A DNA stretch of 42,787 nucleotides from assembly GCA_937982065.1 (NCBI GenBank), contig CALJMO010000015.1, positions 1 through 42,787 on the forward strand, given 5' to 3'. The DNA is from an uncultured Collinsella sp. Its GTDB lineage: Bacteria > Actinomycetota > Coriobacteriia > Coriobacteriales > Coriobacteriaceae. The position numbers and the translations under genes were made by a program. The notes beneath the pieces are model-generated. The model made no database searches. It was not told the origin of the DNA and was given only the letters and a program-made list of their open reading frames with translations. Shown in pieces: positions 18,623-26,360 of this stretch. Position 1 is the first letter of the stretch, and each line of letters opens with the position of its first letter.

Positions 18623-19654
18623 ATGGCCATGGAATTCAAACGCAGGCTGCCGATCCCCATGGAGATCCGCGAGGAAATGCCACTTTCTGCCGAGCTTACC
18701 GCCAAAAAGCAGGCATTTGACGCCGAGGTCGCCAAAGTCTTTACCGGCGAGGACGCACGTAAGGTGCTCATCATCGGCCCGTGCTCTGCCGACCGCGAGG
18801 ATTCGGTGCTCGAGTATATGGACCGACTGGCCAAGACCGCCGAAGAGGTCAAGGACAAGCTCATCATCATTCCGCGCGTCTACACCAATAAGCCGCGCAC
18901 CAAGGGCACCGGCTACAAGGGTCTTCTGCACAACCCCAACCCCGAGGCTCCCGACGACCTGCTCGAGGGCGTCAAGGCCATCCGCCACATGCACCTGCGC
19001 GTCATCGAGGAGACCGGCTTCTTTACCGCCGATGAGATGCTCTACCCGTCCAACTACCAATACCTCGTCGACCTGCTGAGCTATGTTGCCGTGGGCGCAC
19101 GCTCGGTCGAGAACCAGGAGCATCGCCTGGTGTCGAGCGGCATTTCGGTACCCGTCGGCATGAAGAATCCCACTGCCGGCTCTACCACCGTTATGCTCAA
19201 CTCCATTTACGCCGCGCAGGCGCACCAGAGCTTCATCTTCCGCAACTGGGAGGTCGAGTGCGACGGCAACCCGCTCGCACACGCCGTTATGCGTGGCTAC
19301 ATCGGTCTCGATGGGCGTACCTACCCCAACTACCACTACGAACACCTGGAGCGCCTGGCCGAGCGCTATACCGAGCATGCCGGCTACGCCAATCCGGCAG
19401 CGATCATCGACTGCAACCATGACAACTCGGGCAAGCGTCCGCTGGAGCAGTACCGCATTTGCAAGGAGGTGCTCGACAGCTGCCGCCGCAACGAGTCCAT
19501 CTCTAAGCTGGTCAAGGGCTTTATGATCGAGTCCTACCTGGAGGACGGCAACCAGCCGGTCGACGGCGGCGTCTTTGGCAAGTCGATCACCGACCCGTGC
19601 CTGGGCTGGGAAAAGACCGACTACCTCATCCACGAGATCGCGGAGCGGATTTAG
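18623..19654 (+). CDS. 3-deoxy-7-phosphoheptulonate (DAHP) synthase, class I
   Basis: Cytosolic first enzyme of the shikimate pathway, condensing phosphoenolpyruvate and erythrose-4-phosphate. It has 343 aa, close to E. coli AroF/G/H (about 350). Visible motifs are LIIGPCSADRE with the metal-binding Cys, KPRTKGTGYKGL for phosphate binding, GARSVENQEHR, PVGMKNPTAGS and the metal-binding IIDCNHDNSGK. ATG is preceded by GAGGAG at good spacing. It stands alone, with no other aro or trp gene nearby. A family A structured element starts 2 nt after the stop. Which aromatic amino acid inhibits it cannot be judged, so no aroF/G/H symbol is given. Confidence 0.95.
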   Translation: MAMEFKRRLPIPMEIREEMPLSAELTAKKQAFDAEVAKVFTGEDARKVLIIGPCSADREDSVLEYMDRLAKTAEEVKDKLIIIPRVYTNKPRTKGTGYKGLLHNPNPEAPDDLLEGVKAIRHMHLRVIEETGFFTADEMLYPSNYQYLVDLLSYVAVGARSVENQEHRLVSSGISVPVGMKNPTAGSTTVMLNSIYAAQAHQSFIFRNWEVECDGNPLAHAVMRGYIGLDGRTYPNYHYEHLERLAERYTEHAGYANPAAIIDCNHDNSGKRPLEQYRICKEVLDSCRRNESISKLVKGFMIESYLEDGNQPVDGGVFGKSITDPCLGWEKTDYLIHEIAERI

Positions 19655-19656
19655 AG

Positions 19657-19795
19657 TTACGGCGTTTTACCAAACGCCGTAACCGGCCGACGCTGCGCGG
19701 GCCGCATTTGGACAATCTGACGTTCAACTTCAAGGGCGCGACCAGAAGGTCAGCGCCCTTTCGTTTCACGTCACCTTGCCTCAAATGCGACCCGC
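19657..19795 (+). ncRNA. Structured 3' element, family A, copy 1 (after DAHP synthase)
   Basis: Gene-sense order: hairpin P1 TTACGGCGTTT/AAACGCCGTAA with loop TACC (19657-19682); CGACGCTGC (19688-19696); outer arm 19697-19710; CAATCTGACGTTCA (19713-19726); hairpin P3 (19732-19760) with GACC-AGAA-GGTC and one bulged A; TTCACGTCACCTTGC (19765-19779); closing arm 19780-19795. Copies 2 (32927-33065) and 3 (35169-35305) keep the loops and bulge, but their stems differ with compensating changes. Whether it acts as RNA or as folded DNA is open. Confidence 0.72.
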
Positions 19796-19890
19796 TCGCT
19801 GTCCGTCCTCTGCCTGCGGCGTTGTCTTGCTCCGGATGCGGCAGTTAGGGACGTTCCTTTTCTGCCGGCAGTTTGGGACGCTCCTTGGAT

Positions 19891-19948
19891 GTAGTCGTTG
19901 GGGACGCTCTTGTTTGACTAGTCGTTTAAGAACGTCCCCAATGACTAC
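19891..19948. repeat. Palindromic repeat C (TCCCCAATGACTAC), copy 1
   Basis: A 58-bp imperfect palindrome centred on GACTAGTC, from GTAGTCGTTGGGGACG to CGTCCCCAATGACTAC. A related palindrome with the same ends and centre is at 32815-32885. Just upstream (19839-19890) two diverged direct copies of GGCAGTTNGGGACG are seen. Confidence 0.65.
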
Positions 19949-19975
19949 AAGCCGCACGGCCCGCCGTTCAGCTGA

Positions 19976-20054
19976 AACCACCTGCCAAAAAGGGACAGGT
20001 TGATTTTGGTAGGTTTTATCTGGGCAAACGCCCAAACCGCCGCAAGGGAGCCGC
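19976..20054 (-). repeat. Dispersed repeat E, copy 2 (inverted)
   Basis: Reverse-complement relative of 18447-18524, sharing ACCTGCCAAAA, TTTTGGTAGGTTT and ATCTGGG. It is followed by a GC hairpin (20036-20070). Confidence 0.65.
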
Positions 20055-20086
20055 TTTCCCTCGTGGCGGTCTTCTAGCAGAAAAAC

Positions 20087-20207
20087 CAAGTGAGTAGGCT
20101 TTTTGCAGGAGGCCAAGCACACCCCAAAACGCCACAGCTCTGACCTGCGGCTTTATCGATCATTTGTCGCGATGTACTCGGCCAGTTCAAAAAAGTCTAC
20201 TCGCTTG
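20087..20207. repeat. Element bounded by ~19-bp inverted repeats, holding repeat D copy 1
   Basis: CAAGTGAGTAGGCTTTTTG (20087-20105) is repeated in reverse at 20188-20207 with a few changes. Inside, 20136-20158 (AGCTCTGACCTGCGG...) matches 24558-24580 at 20 of 23 positions, all differences being transitions. No gene is visible in 19796-20227. Confidence 0.5.
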
Positions 20208-20227
20208 CATCCGAGACACACCAGATA

Positions 20228-20271
20228 GGCAAAAACCGCCGCGAAAGGGCCTCTGGTCCCTTCGCGGCGGT
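20228..20271 (-). terminator. Intrinsic terminator of the ABC permease operon
   Basis: ACCGCCGCGAA (20235-20245) pairs with TTCGCGGCGGT (20261-20271), extended inward by GGG/CCC. On the minus strand the stem is followed by TTTTTGCC, about 40 nt past the permease stop. Confidence 0.85.
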
Positions 20272-20308
20272 CATACGCCTCTGGTTTTGCGACGGTTTTG
20301 CCCGCTTG

Positions 20309-22546
20309 TTACTCGCTGTGGCAGGTGGCGATGGCGGCTCGCACCATGCCGGTGCTCATGAGGTAGGTCACCAGGAAGTAGCCGCCGTAGGATGCCAAGA
20401 AGATCGCACAGGTGAGGCCCACCGTGCCACCGATGCTCATGTGGCCGAACGTGCTCACCAGGTCGATAATCACCTTGAGCGCCACAAAGGAGTGCGCCAA
20501 GCCCACCGCCAACGGGAACAGGAAGAACACCGCTTGCTGTGCCATCACCGAATGGCGGATCTGGCGGTCGTCGCAGCCGATCTGCGCCAGCACACGATAG
20601 CTGCGGCTGCCGTCGGCCACATTGGAGAGCTGCTGGATCGACAGAATCGCCGCGCATGCAACGACCAATACAAAGCCGATGTAGATGGCTAGGTAGCTAA
20701 TAAGACCGTTCATTTGCGCTGCTTGCACGTACATCTCGGAGCGTGTGATGAAGAGTCCCCACGACCCCGGCTCCTTGCCGTCAACGAGCAGATTGTCGAG
20801 CGCAGTGTATTTAATGCTCTCGTCTGCCTCGGTCGTATCCATCCCCTGTTTGTAGTTAACGAGCAGGCTACTGGAATACGGTTGCAGATTAAGTTGGGAC
20901 AACAGCTCGTCGGCAACGACGACGGTACCCGGATTACTGCCCATCGCCGAGTTGGCGATGGCCGCCGTATCTTCGTCCGACTTATCGGTTGCGGGCTTGA
21001 GCGTATGCCCGCCCAAGGTAAGGGCATGGCCGCCAGCCATATACTTGGTGTACATGTCGACCAGCTCGCCGCCCAAATCACACGTGAGCAAGTACTGGTC
21101 GCGACCAATGCTCACCGGCTCCTTGCCCATCATCTGACGCAATTTGTTGTACTGACTTGCCGGCGTCACAGACAGGCCTGTCGTGTCGGCGTTGCTACCC
21201 TCGAGCGCCTTGGGGAGCTTTTCGCCCATGGTCTTGCACATCTCACCTGGAGTCACCGAAGGATCCGAGCCGCCAAGCGGATAACTCAGATACGAATCGA
21301 TCTGCACATGCTCACCGGCAACATCGGCGATATTGACCTTCTTGCCGGTCTCGACGCTGTTGTCCGCCGACTTACCATAAATACTCTCCGTATCATTGTC
21401 CGGATCGACAAGCTCACCATGCCACGCAGAGTACAAGTCGACCGTTGCGTCAGCCGGCACCATACGATCGGCCTCAGACGGGTCAGCATACTCTTTGTAA
21501 TGGTCGAGATCATCGGGCGTGTAATAGATATACGTCTGCGACATATCGGCCGGCGTACAGCGCTCCAGATTCTCGTTCATCACGTTGGCAATCGACATGC
21601 CGCACGTCACCGAGGTGATGGCCAAAAACAGGATCATCGCGATGACGCCCATCGAAAAGCACACCGTGTTGACCTTGGCCGCAAGCTGGCGCACGGTAAA
21701 CATGTTGAGACCGCGCCAATACACACCGCGCAGGCTCTGCAGCAGCTTGATGAGCATGCCCGAGAGTCCCCAGAACAGGGCAAAGGTGCCCACGGTAACC
21801 ATAGCGGTCGTGATGCCAAACTGGTTCATGCCCTCTTGCAGCTTGCTGTCCGTCGCGGTGAGCGGGAACCCATCACGTAGCAGACGGTAATAGGCCACGC
21901 CCACCAGCACCACGCCCACGGCAAAGATGGCAATCGCAATCCAGGGGTTGCGTGTCTTGATGCTCTCGTTGCGACGTTCGGCACCCATAAGCTCGATGAG
22001 TTTGGTACGACACACGGCGAGAAGGTTCAGCAGCAACGTGAGCACAAACATTACGAGCATGCAGGCAAGGGTCAGGTTGAACGCATGCACCGAGAAGAAG
22101 AAGTGGAAATTGGCGATCTGTGTCTTAAAGAGCGAGGCCGTAAAGAATACCATGAGCTGAGAGAGCCCCACGCCCAGCACGATGCCGGCGACAAAGGCGC
22201 CGACCGAAACGATCACAGTCTCGAGCGACATAATCGTGGCGACGCGCCCGCGCCCCATGCCGAGTACCTGGTACAGGCCAAACTCCTTTTTGCGGCGTTT
22301 CATGATGAAGTTATTGGCGTACACCATCAAAAAGGCCATGACGCCGGCCAAAAAGTACGTGAGGTAGCCGAGCATGGTACCCATGACCTCGGACAAGCCC
22401 GCTTCCTCGATGCCGGCGATGTCGACCTGCATCGAGACGGTGTTAAAGGCATAGAAGACCGTGACGCCCAGGGTGAGCGTCAACAAGTAAACGAGGTAGT
22501 CGCGGCCGGCGCGGCGGACGTTGCCCCAAGCGAGTTTACAGAGCAT
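20309..22546 (-). CDS. FtsX-type ABC permease (BceB-like)
   Basis: Membrane permease of 745 aa with the layout of antimicrobial-peptide sensing/detoxifying BceB permeases: an N-terminal helix (DYLVYLLTLTLGVTVFYAF), a first FtsX domain with a group of helices, a large extracytoplasmic domain (about residues 310-610) and C-terminal helices. It works with the ATPase encoded just upstream. The start at 22546 (MLCKLAWGNVRRAG) has GAGGG 6 nt upstream and overlaps the ATPase gene by 11 nt; a GTG at 22558 is an alternative. BceAB pairs usually sit beside a histidine kinase and response regulator; none is in this window. The substrate (lantibiotic, bacitracin-like or other) is not determined. Confidence 0.88.
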   Translation of the reverse strand: MLCKLAWGNVRRAGRDYLVYLLTLTLGVTVFYAFNTVSMQVDIAGIEEAGLSEVMGTMLGYLTYFLAGVMAFLMVYANNFIMKRRKKEFGLYQVLGMGRGRVATIMSLETVIVSVGAFVAGIVLGVGLSQLMVFFTASLFKTQIANFHFFFSVHAFNLTLACMLVMFVLTLLLNLLAVCRTKLIELMGAERRNESIKTRNPWIAIAIFAVGVVLVGVAYYRLLRDGFPLTATDSKLQEGMNQFGITTAMVTVGTFALFWGLSGMLIKLLQSLRGVYWRGLNMFTVRQLAAKVNTVCFSMGVIAMILFLAITSVTCGMSIANVMNENLERCTPADMSQTYIYYTPDDLDHYKEYADPSEADRMVPADATVDLYSAWHGELVDPDNDTESIYGKSADNSVETGKKVNIADVAGEHVQIDSYLSYPLGGSDPSVTPGEMCKTMGEKLPKALEGSNADTTGLSVTPASQYNKLRQMMGKEPVSIGRDQYLLTCDLGGELVDMYTKYMAGGHALTLGGHTLKPATDKSDEDTAAIANSAMGSNPGTVVVADELLSQLNLQPYSSSLLVNYKQGMDTTEADESIKYTALDNLLVDGKEPGSWGLFITRSEMYVQAAQMNGLISYLAIYIGFVLVVACAAILSIQQLSNVADGSRSYRVLAQIGCDDRQIRHSVMAQQAVFFLFPLAVGLAHSFVALKVIIDLVSTFGHMSIGGTVGLTCAIFLASYGGYFLVTYLMSTGMVRAAIATCHSE

Positions 22547-23321
22547 CGGAGCCCTCACCGCCCATCATGGCAACGACCTCCATAATGCGGTCGAAGAACT
22601 CTCGGCGGTCGGTGTCGCCGCGGCGCAGCTCGGTGAAGATCTTGCCGTCGCGAATAAACAGCACACGGCTCGTGTAGCTGGCGGCAAAGCTGTCGTGCGT
22701 GACCATGAGCACGGTGGCGCGCAGGCGGCGATTCAGGGCCTCCAGGCTCTCGAGCAGCAGGCGAGCGCTCTTGGAATCGAGGGCGCCGGTGGGCTCGTCG
22801 GCCATGATCATGGTGGGGTCGGTGACAAGCGCGCGACAGGCGACAACGCGCTGCTGCTGGCCGCCGGACATCTGGTAGGGATACTTGTCGAGCACCTGGC
22901 TCACGGACAGACGCGCAGCCACGTCCTGCACGCGGGTCGAGATCTCTGCCGAATTTGTGCGGGCGATGGTGAGCGGCAGGGCGATGTTCTCGCGTGCCGT
23001 GAGCGTATCGAGCAGGTTGGAGTCCTGGAAGATAAAGCCGAGCTCCTCGCGGCGGAACTGCGAAAGCTTAGCCTGCTTCATGCGCGTAACGTCCTGCCCG
23101 TTGATGCGGATGGTGCCGCTCGTGGCGCTATCGATGGTCGAGACGCAGTTGAGCAACGTCGACTTGCCCGAGCCCGAGGCGCCCATGATGCCAACGAATT
23201 CGCCGCGGTTGACGGTAAAGCTGGCGTCGTTGAGCGCGCGGGTCACGTTGCCCAGCGCTCCATATACCTTTTCGAGATGCGCGACCTCCAGTACCGGGGT
23301 CGCCATGTGCGTGGTTTGCAT
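22536..23321 (-). CDS. ABC transporter ATPase (BceA/LolD-like)
   Basis: Cytosolic ATPase of 261 aa that drives the FtsX-type permease. Walker A is GASGSGKST, the Q-loop is FIFQDSNLLDTLT, the signature is MSGGQQQR, Walker B is MIMADEPTGALD and the switch His lies in VTHDSF. These features define the MacB/LolD/BceA group. AAAGGA precedes the ATG at good spacing. The operon starts in the 148-nt gap shared with the divergent MutT-Vsr gene, which holds an inverted-repeat operator candidate. Confidence 0.92.
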   Translation of the reverse strand: MQTTHMATPVLEVAHLEKVYGALGNVTRALNDASFTVNRGEFVGIMGASGSGKSTLLNCVSTIDSATSGTIRINGQDVTRMKQAKLSQFRREELGFIFQDSNLLDTLTARENIALPLTIARTNSAEISTRVQDVAARLSVSQVLDKYPYQMSGGQQQRVVACRALVTDPTMIMADEPTGALDSKSARLLLESLEALNRRLRATVLMVTHDSFAASYTSRVLFIRDGKIFTELRRGDTDRREFFDRIMEVVAMMGGEGSDAL

Positions 23322-23404
23322 ACCGAGTCCTTTCTTGCGATTAGTCTACGGCATCTATAGTCGCAAGAAGCCGAGTCGGCTACCATCGATATGGCTTACG
23401 GTTG

Positions 23405-23422
23405 CCTTACCGTTGTGTAAGG
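23405..23422. promoter_or_regulatory. CCTTAC-N6-GTAAGG operator candidate
   Basis: Perfect 6-bp inverted repeat with a 6-nt centre in the divergent gap between the ABC ATPase and the MutT-Vsr gene, of a shape used by MerR- and TetR-type regulators. No such regulator is adjacent. A second palindrome, TTCTTGCGA/TCGCAAGAA, lies nearer the ATPase start (about 23331-23369). Confidence 0.45.
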
Positions 23423-23469
23423 TAGGGGTAGCCGCCCTGTTACGTGTTGATGTTGAGAGAGGACTCCTG

Positions 23470-24459
23470 TTGAAGACTGTTCATGTTGCTGCTGGGATCA
23501 TTCGTAAGGAAGGATCCGACGAGCTACTGGCCGTGCAGCGCGGCTACGGCGACATGCAGGGACTTTGGGAGTTCCCAGGCGGCAAGCTCATGCGCGGCGA
23601 AACACCCGAAGACGCCGTGCGACGCGAGCTTATGGAAGAGCTACAGGTAAAAGTCACCAACCTGCGTGATTTCTATACCGTTGAGTACGACTACCCCGAT
23701 TTCCATCTCTCCATGGAGTGCTACTACTGCTCACTCGCCGATGAATCCGATGAGCCCCAGAAGCACGACCGCCAGCTCGATATCCGCTGGATTCCGCGCA
23801 CCTCGCTTGCCACGGTGGAATGGATGCCCGCCGACAAGGGACTCATTGATGCCCTGATTGAGTTGAAGGAAGACCGGCTTGAGGCCAACGGCGCTGCCAA
23901 CGACGCCGAGGCCACCGCGACCGACGAGCCCGCCACCAAGCCCAAGCGCGCACCTAAGCGCCGTAGCAAAAAGCACCCCAAACCAGGTCTGCTCGACGGC
24001 ATCGATACCTCGGACCTTTCCGCCGACGAGCGCGAACTGGTGCGCCGTCGCGCCGCCATAAAAAAGTCCATGAAGGGCAACAAACGCGCGAACACCAAGC
24101 CCGAGCTGCTCGTACGACAGCGCCTGCGCGCCGCGGGCCTTACGGGCTATCGCTTGGAATGGAAGGTTCCCGGCAAACCCGACATCGCCTTCCCCGGACG
24201 CAAGATCGCCATCTTCGTCAACGGCTGCTTTTGGCACCGCTGCCCCAAGTGCAACCCTAGCCAGCCCAAGCGCAACGTTGAGTTTTGGGAGGCAAAGTTC
24301 CGTCGCAACGTCGAGCGCGACCGCGCTGCCGTGGCAGCACTCACTCAAATGGGCTGGACGCCTATAACCATCTGGGAATGCGAACTCAAAAAAGACCGCA
24401 TCGACGGCACGATGGAAAAGGTCATCGAGCAGGTGCGGGCCGCAGAGCCGCAGCGCTAG
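23470..24459 (+). CDS. NUDIX (MutT-like) - Vsr endonuclease fusion protein
   Basis: A 329-aa two-domain repair protein. Residues 1-135 are a MutT-type NUDIX hydrolase: GYGDMQGLWEFPGGK and the box G38-x5-E44-x7-R52-E-L-M-E56-E57, which cleans oxidised nucleotides in characterised members. A Lys/Ala/Pro-rich linker (about 138-205) follows. Residues 206-329 are a Vsr very-short-patch endonuclease: NTKPELLVRQRL, KPDIAFP with metal ligand D238, FVNGCFWHRC with H256, NVERDRAAVAAL and ITIWECEL. Vsr nicks 5' of T in T:G mismatches from deaminated 5-methylcytosine. The start is TTG at 23470 (MKTVHVAAG), with GAGAGAGGA upstream; the frame is open further upstream but antisense to the ATPase gene. No cytosine methyltransferase is in the window. 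Confidence 0.9.
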   Translation: MKTVHVAAGIIRKEGSDELLAVQRGYGDMQGLWEFPGGKLMRGETPEDAVRRELMEELQVKVTNLRDFYTVEYDYPDFHLSMECYYCSLADESDEPQKHDRQLDIRWIPRTSLATVEWMPADKGLIDALIELKEDRLEANGAANDAEATATDEPATKPKRAPKRRSKKHPKPGLLDGIDTSDLSADERELVRRRAAIKKSMKGNKRANTKPELLVRQRLRAAGLTGYRLEWKVPGKPDIAFPGRKIAIFVNGCFWHRCPKCNPSQPKRNVEFWEAKFRRNVERDRAAVAALTQMGWTPITIWECELKKDRIDGTMEKVIEQVRAAEPQR

Positions 24460-24540
24460 GAACGAGCCGTCCACACGCCCCGCACAGGCGAGCCACATCC
24501 ACGCCACAAACCTTAGAAAGCCCTTAAGCCCAAAACCTTT

Positions 24541-24601
24541 CAAGAGTGTTACTCGATAGCTTTGACCTGCGGTTTCATCGTAACACCAAACCAGGTTAAG
24601 C
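24541..24601. repeat. Repeat D copy 2, after the MutT-Vsr gene
   Basis: GTGTTACTCGAT and ATCGTAACAC flank 24558-24580 (AGCTTTGACCTGCGG...), the match to 20136-20158, so the conserved stretch sits in the loop of a hairpin. The rest of 24460-24713 shows no feature. Confidence 0.5.
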
Positions 24602-24713
24602 CTTTCTTTAGCGCTTCTTTGCAGCAGCCGCGGCATAATACTGCCAACGCACGGGACCTAGCAGCACACCCCGTGCGCAACCTTTTGGTGGACATCGAGG
24701 AGGCCGCATAAGC

Positions 24714-24923
24714 ATGCATTCTTCCAATGACGCAGCACAGCAGTCATCCCTAACACATGCAGACCTTTTCTCCTTCCCCCCGACACAGAGAAACGGCCTC
24801 CTCGACTCCCCAACCACAAAAGCCAAACGCTCAACCGACCAGAGCCACAACTTACGAGCATCGTTCGAAAAGCTCCAAGCATCTCTAGACAAAACCTTCC
24901 CCAACCAAGCCCGGGCATACTAA
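24714..24923 (+). CDS. Small hypothetical protein, 69 aa (uncertain)
   Basis: Open frame starting MHSSNDAAQQSSLTHADLF, preceded by GAGGAGG with about 10-nt spacing, a better ribosome site than most chance frames have. The protein is hydrophilic and low-complexity, with a possible short helix near the C-terminus (RASFEKLQASLDKTF). The coding strand is strikingly poor in G and rich in C and A compared with neighbouring genes. No family is recognised and no function is proposed. The region could instead be non-coding. Confidence 0.35.
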   Translation: MHSSNDAAQQSSLTHADLFSFPPTQRNGLLDSPTTKAKRSTDQSHNLRASFEKLQASLDKTFPNQARAY

Positions 24924-24991
24924 CCCCTCATCAACAAAGCGCCCCTCGCGCCCCATCCTTTCCGCCCTAACGCCACAAGGGCGATCGAGCA

Positions 24992-25144
24992 GGACGGCTT
25001 GGGCGGGTCCCCGTACTTAGTTTCCAAAATCATTCCGCAGCGCGAAGGCCCCCGTTGCCAACGCTTCGTAGAAGCGAGGCAACGGGGGCCTTCATGCGCG
25101 AGGACGTTTTGGAAACTAAGTACGGGGACCCGCCCAAGCCGTCC
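24992..25144 (-). repeat. Structured 3' element, family B, copy 2 (after aldolase)
   Basis: Outer arms 24992-25029 and 25107-25144 are a perfect 38-bp inverted repeat. The inner stem 25044-25059/25078-25093 is a perfect 16-bp terminator-like hairpin whose loop itself pairs (GCTTC/GAAGC). Spacers carry the conserved CCGCAG and CGAGGACG, and GCGC/GCGC pairing next to an unpaired AT replaces the GGAC/GTCC of copy 1. It begins 24 nt after the aldolase stop. Confidence 0.75.
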
Positions 25145-25168
25145 GGTGGGATCAGAGTACCCTTGCTG

Positions 25169-26026
25169 TTACTCTGCTTTGCCCACAGAGTTGAGGTTGG
25201 TCATGCGAATCTTAACCAGCTCGGTGATCTCACGCATACCCTCCTTGGCCGGCTTCTTGGGATCGAAGCAGGCAGGGTTCTCGGCCATGTAGGCCATGAA
25301 GCCCTTGGTGTAGGCCTGACGCAGCTCGGTGGCGTAGTTAACCTTGCAGATGCCATTCTTCACAGCCTCGGCAACCTGCTCATCGGGCACACCAGAGGTG
25401 CCGTGCAGGACCAGCGGCACGTCGACGGCGTTGCGGATGGCCTTGACCACGGACTGCTCGATGTGCGGATCGCTCGTGTACACACCGTGGCTGGTGCCAA
25501 CGCCAATGGCCAGCGAGGTGCAGCCGGTACGCTCGACGAACTCCTTGGCCTCAGCAGGATCGGTGTAGGGGCTCTCGCCCTCAACCGCGGGACCGTCGTC
25601 CTCCTTGCCGCCAACCTTACCAAGCTCAGCCTCGACGGGCACGCCCATGGCGCGGCCAGCGTCGGCGACGGACTTGGTCAGAGCGATGTTGTCCTCGAAG
25701 GACTCGTGCGAGCCGTCAATCATGACGGAGGTGTAGCCCGTGCGGAAAGCCTGCATGCAGCGGTCATAGCCATCGCCGTGATCGAGGTGCAGAGCGACGG
25801 GCACGGAAGCGCGCTCGGCGGCAGCCTTGACCATGCCGTAGAAGTAGTCCAGACCAGCGGTCTTGATGGTGCCCGGGGTGGTCTGCATGATGACGGGGGA
25901 CTTGGTCTCCTCGGCAGCGGCCAGAACGGCCATAACAAACTCGAGGTTCTCGACGTTGAAAGCGCCAACAGCGTAGTGGCCGGCCTGAGCGTCCTTGAGC
26001 ATCTTTTCGGTGGTAACAAGTGCCAT
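25169..26026 (-). CDS. Class II fructose/tagatose-bisphosphate aldolase
   Basis: Zinc aldolase of 285 aa, the length of GatY/KbaY, cleaving a ketohexose bisphosphate to DHAP and glyceraldehyde-3-phosphate. Visible features: AFNVENLE near the N-terminus, catalytic D82 and zinc ligand H83 in HLDHGDG, VEAELGKVGG, IGVGTSHGVY and LHGTSGVP. The start at 26026 (MALVTTEK) is preceded by GGAGAGGAG; upstream residues in the same frame look non-coding. A DeoR-type regulator is divergent, and the shared gap holds TGTTCGATATTG, also found upstream of lacF. This suggests it supplies the tagatose-1,6-bisphosphate step for the lac pathway, which has no lacD in this window; a glycolytic Fba role is the alternative. 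Confidence 0.92.
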   Translation of the reverse strand: MALVTTEKMLKDAQAGHYAVGAFNVENLEFVMAVLAAAEETKSPVIMQTTPGTIKTAGLDYFYGMVKAAAERASVPVALHLDHGDGYDRCMQAFRTGYTSVMIDGSHESFEDNIALTKSVADAGRAMGVPVEAELGKVGGKEDDGPAVEGESPYTDPAEAKEFVERTGCTSLAIGVGTSHGVYTSDPHIEQSVVKAIRNAVDVPLVLHGTSGVPDEQVAEAVKNGICKVNYATELRQAYTKGFMAYMAENPACFDPKKPAKEGMREITELVKIRMTNLNSVGKAE

Positions 26027-26216
26027 GAGCGTTTGCTCCTCTCCCTCGCCCGCATCTGGACATCGGGCGTAGTTGTTCACAAGGCGTTTTACCTTGCGTT
26101 TTTCTGCGCTCATTGTATGAAATTCAGCACCTTTACACGCGCGAGATATTGAGCCCATGCAGGTTAATACAGTCGTTTTTGAAAAGTAAACGGAAGGAAT
26201 TTGAGCCGAGTGGACA

Positions 26217-26230
26217 TGTTCGATATTGAA
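26217..26230. promoter_or_regulatory. DeoR-type operator candidate between aldolase and regulator
   Basis: TGTTCGATATTGAA; its first 12 bases are identical to the complement of 38417-38428 upstream of lacF. The rest of 26027-26360 is AT-rich promoter DNA for the two divergent genes, with no other gene. Confidence 0.55.
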
Positions 26231-26360
26231 TTTTGGGCGTTCAGCGTCTTTCTTTTATAGAAAAGATAAGTAATCGAAAGGTATTTTCTTACTCAAAAAG
26301 AAAATGAACGAAAATAGAGTCAACACAATTCCTGCAAATTTAGCCGAGAATGGAGCAAGC

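Noticed and set aside
22885..23469. N-terminal extension of the MutT-Vsr frame to 22885
   Set aside because: The extra frame is antisense to the ABC ATPase gene and has no domain; a TTG at 23470 with GAGAGAGGA upstream fits the NUDIX N-terminus.
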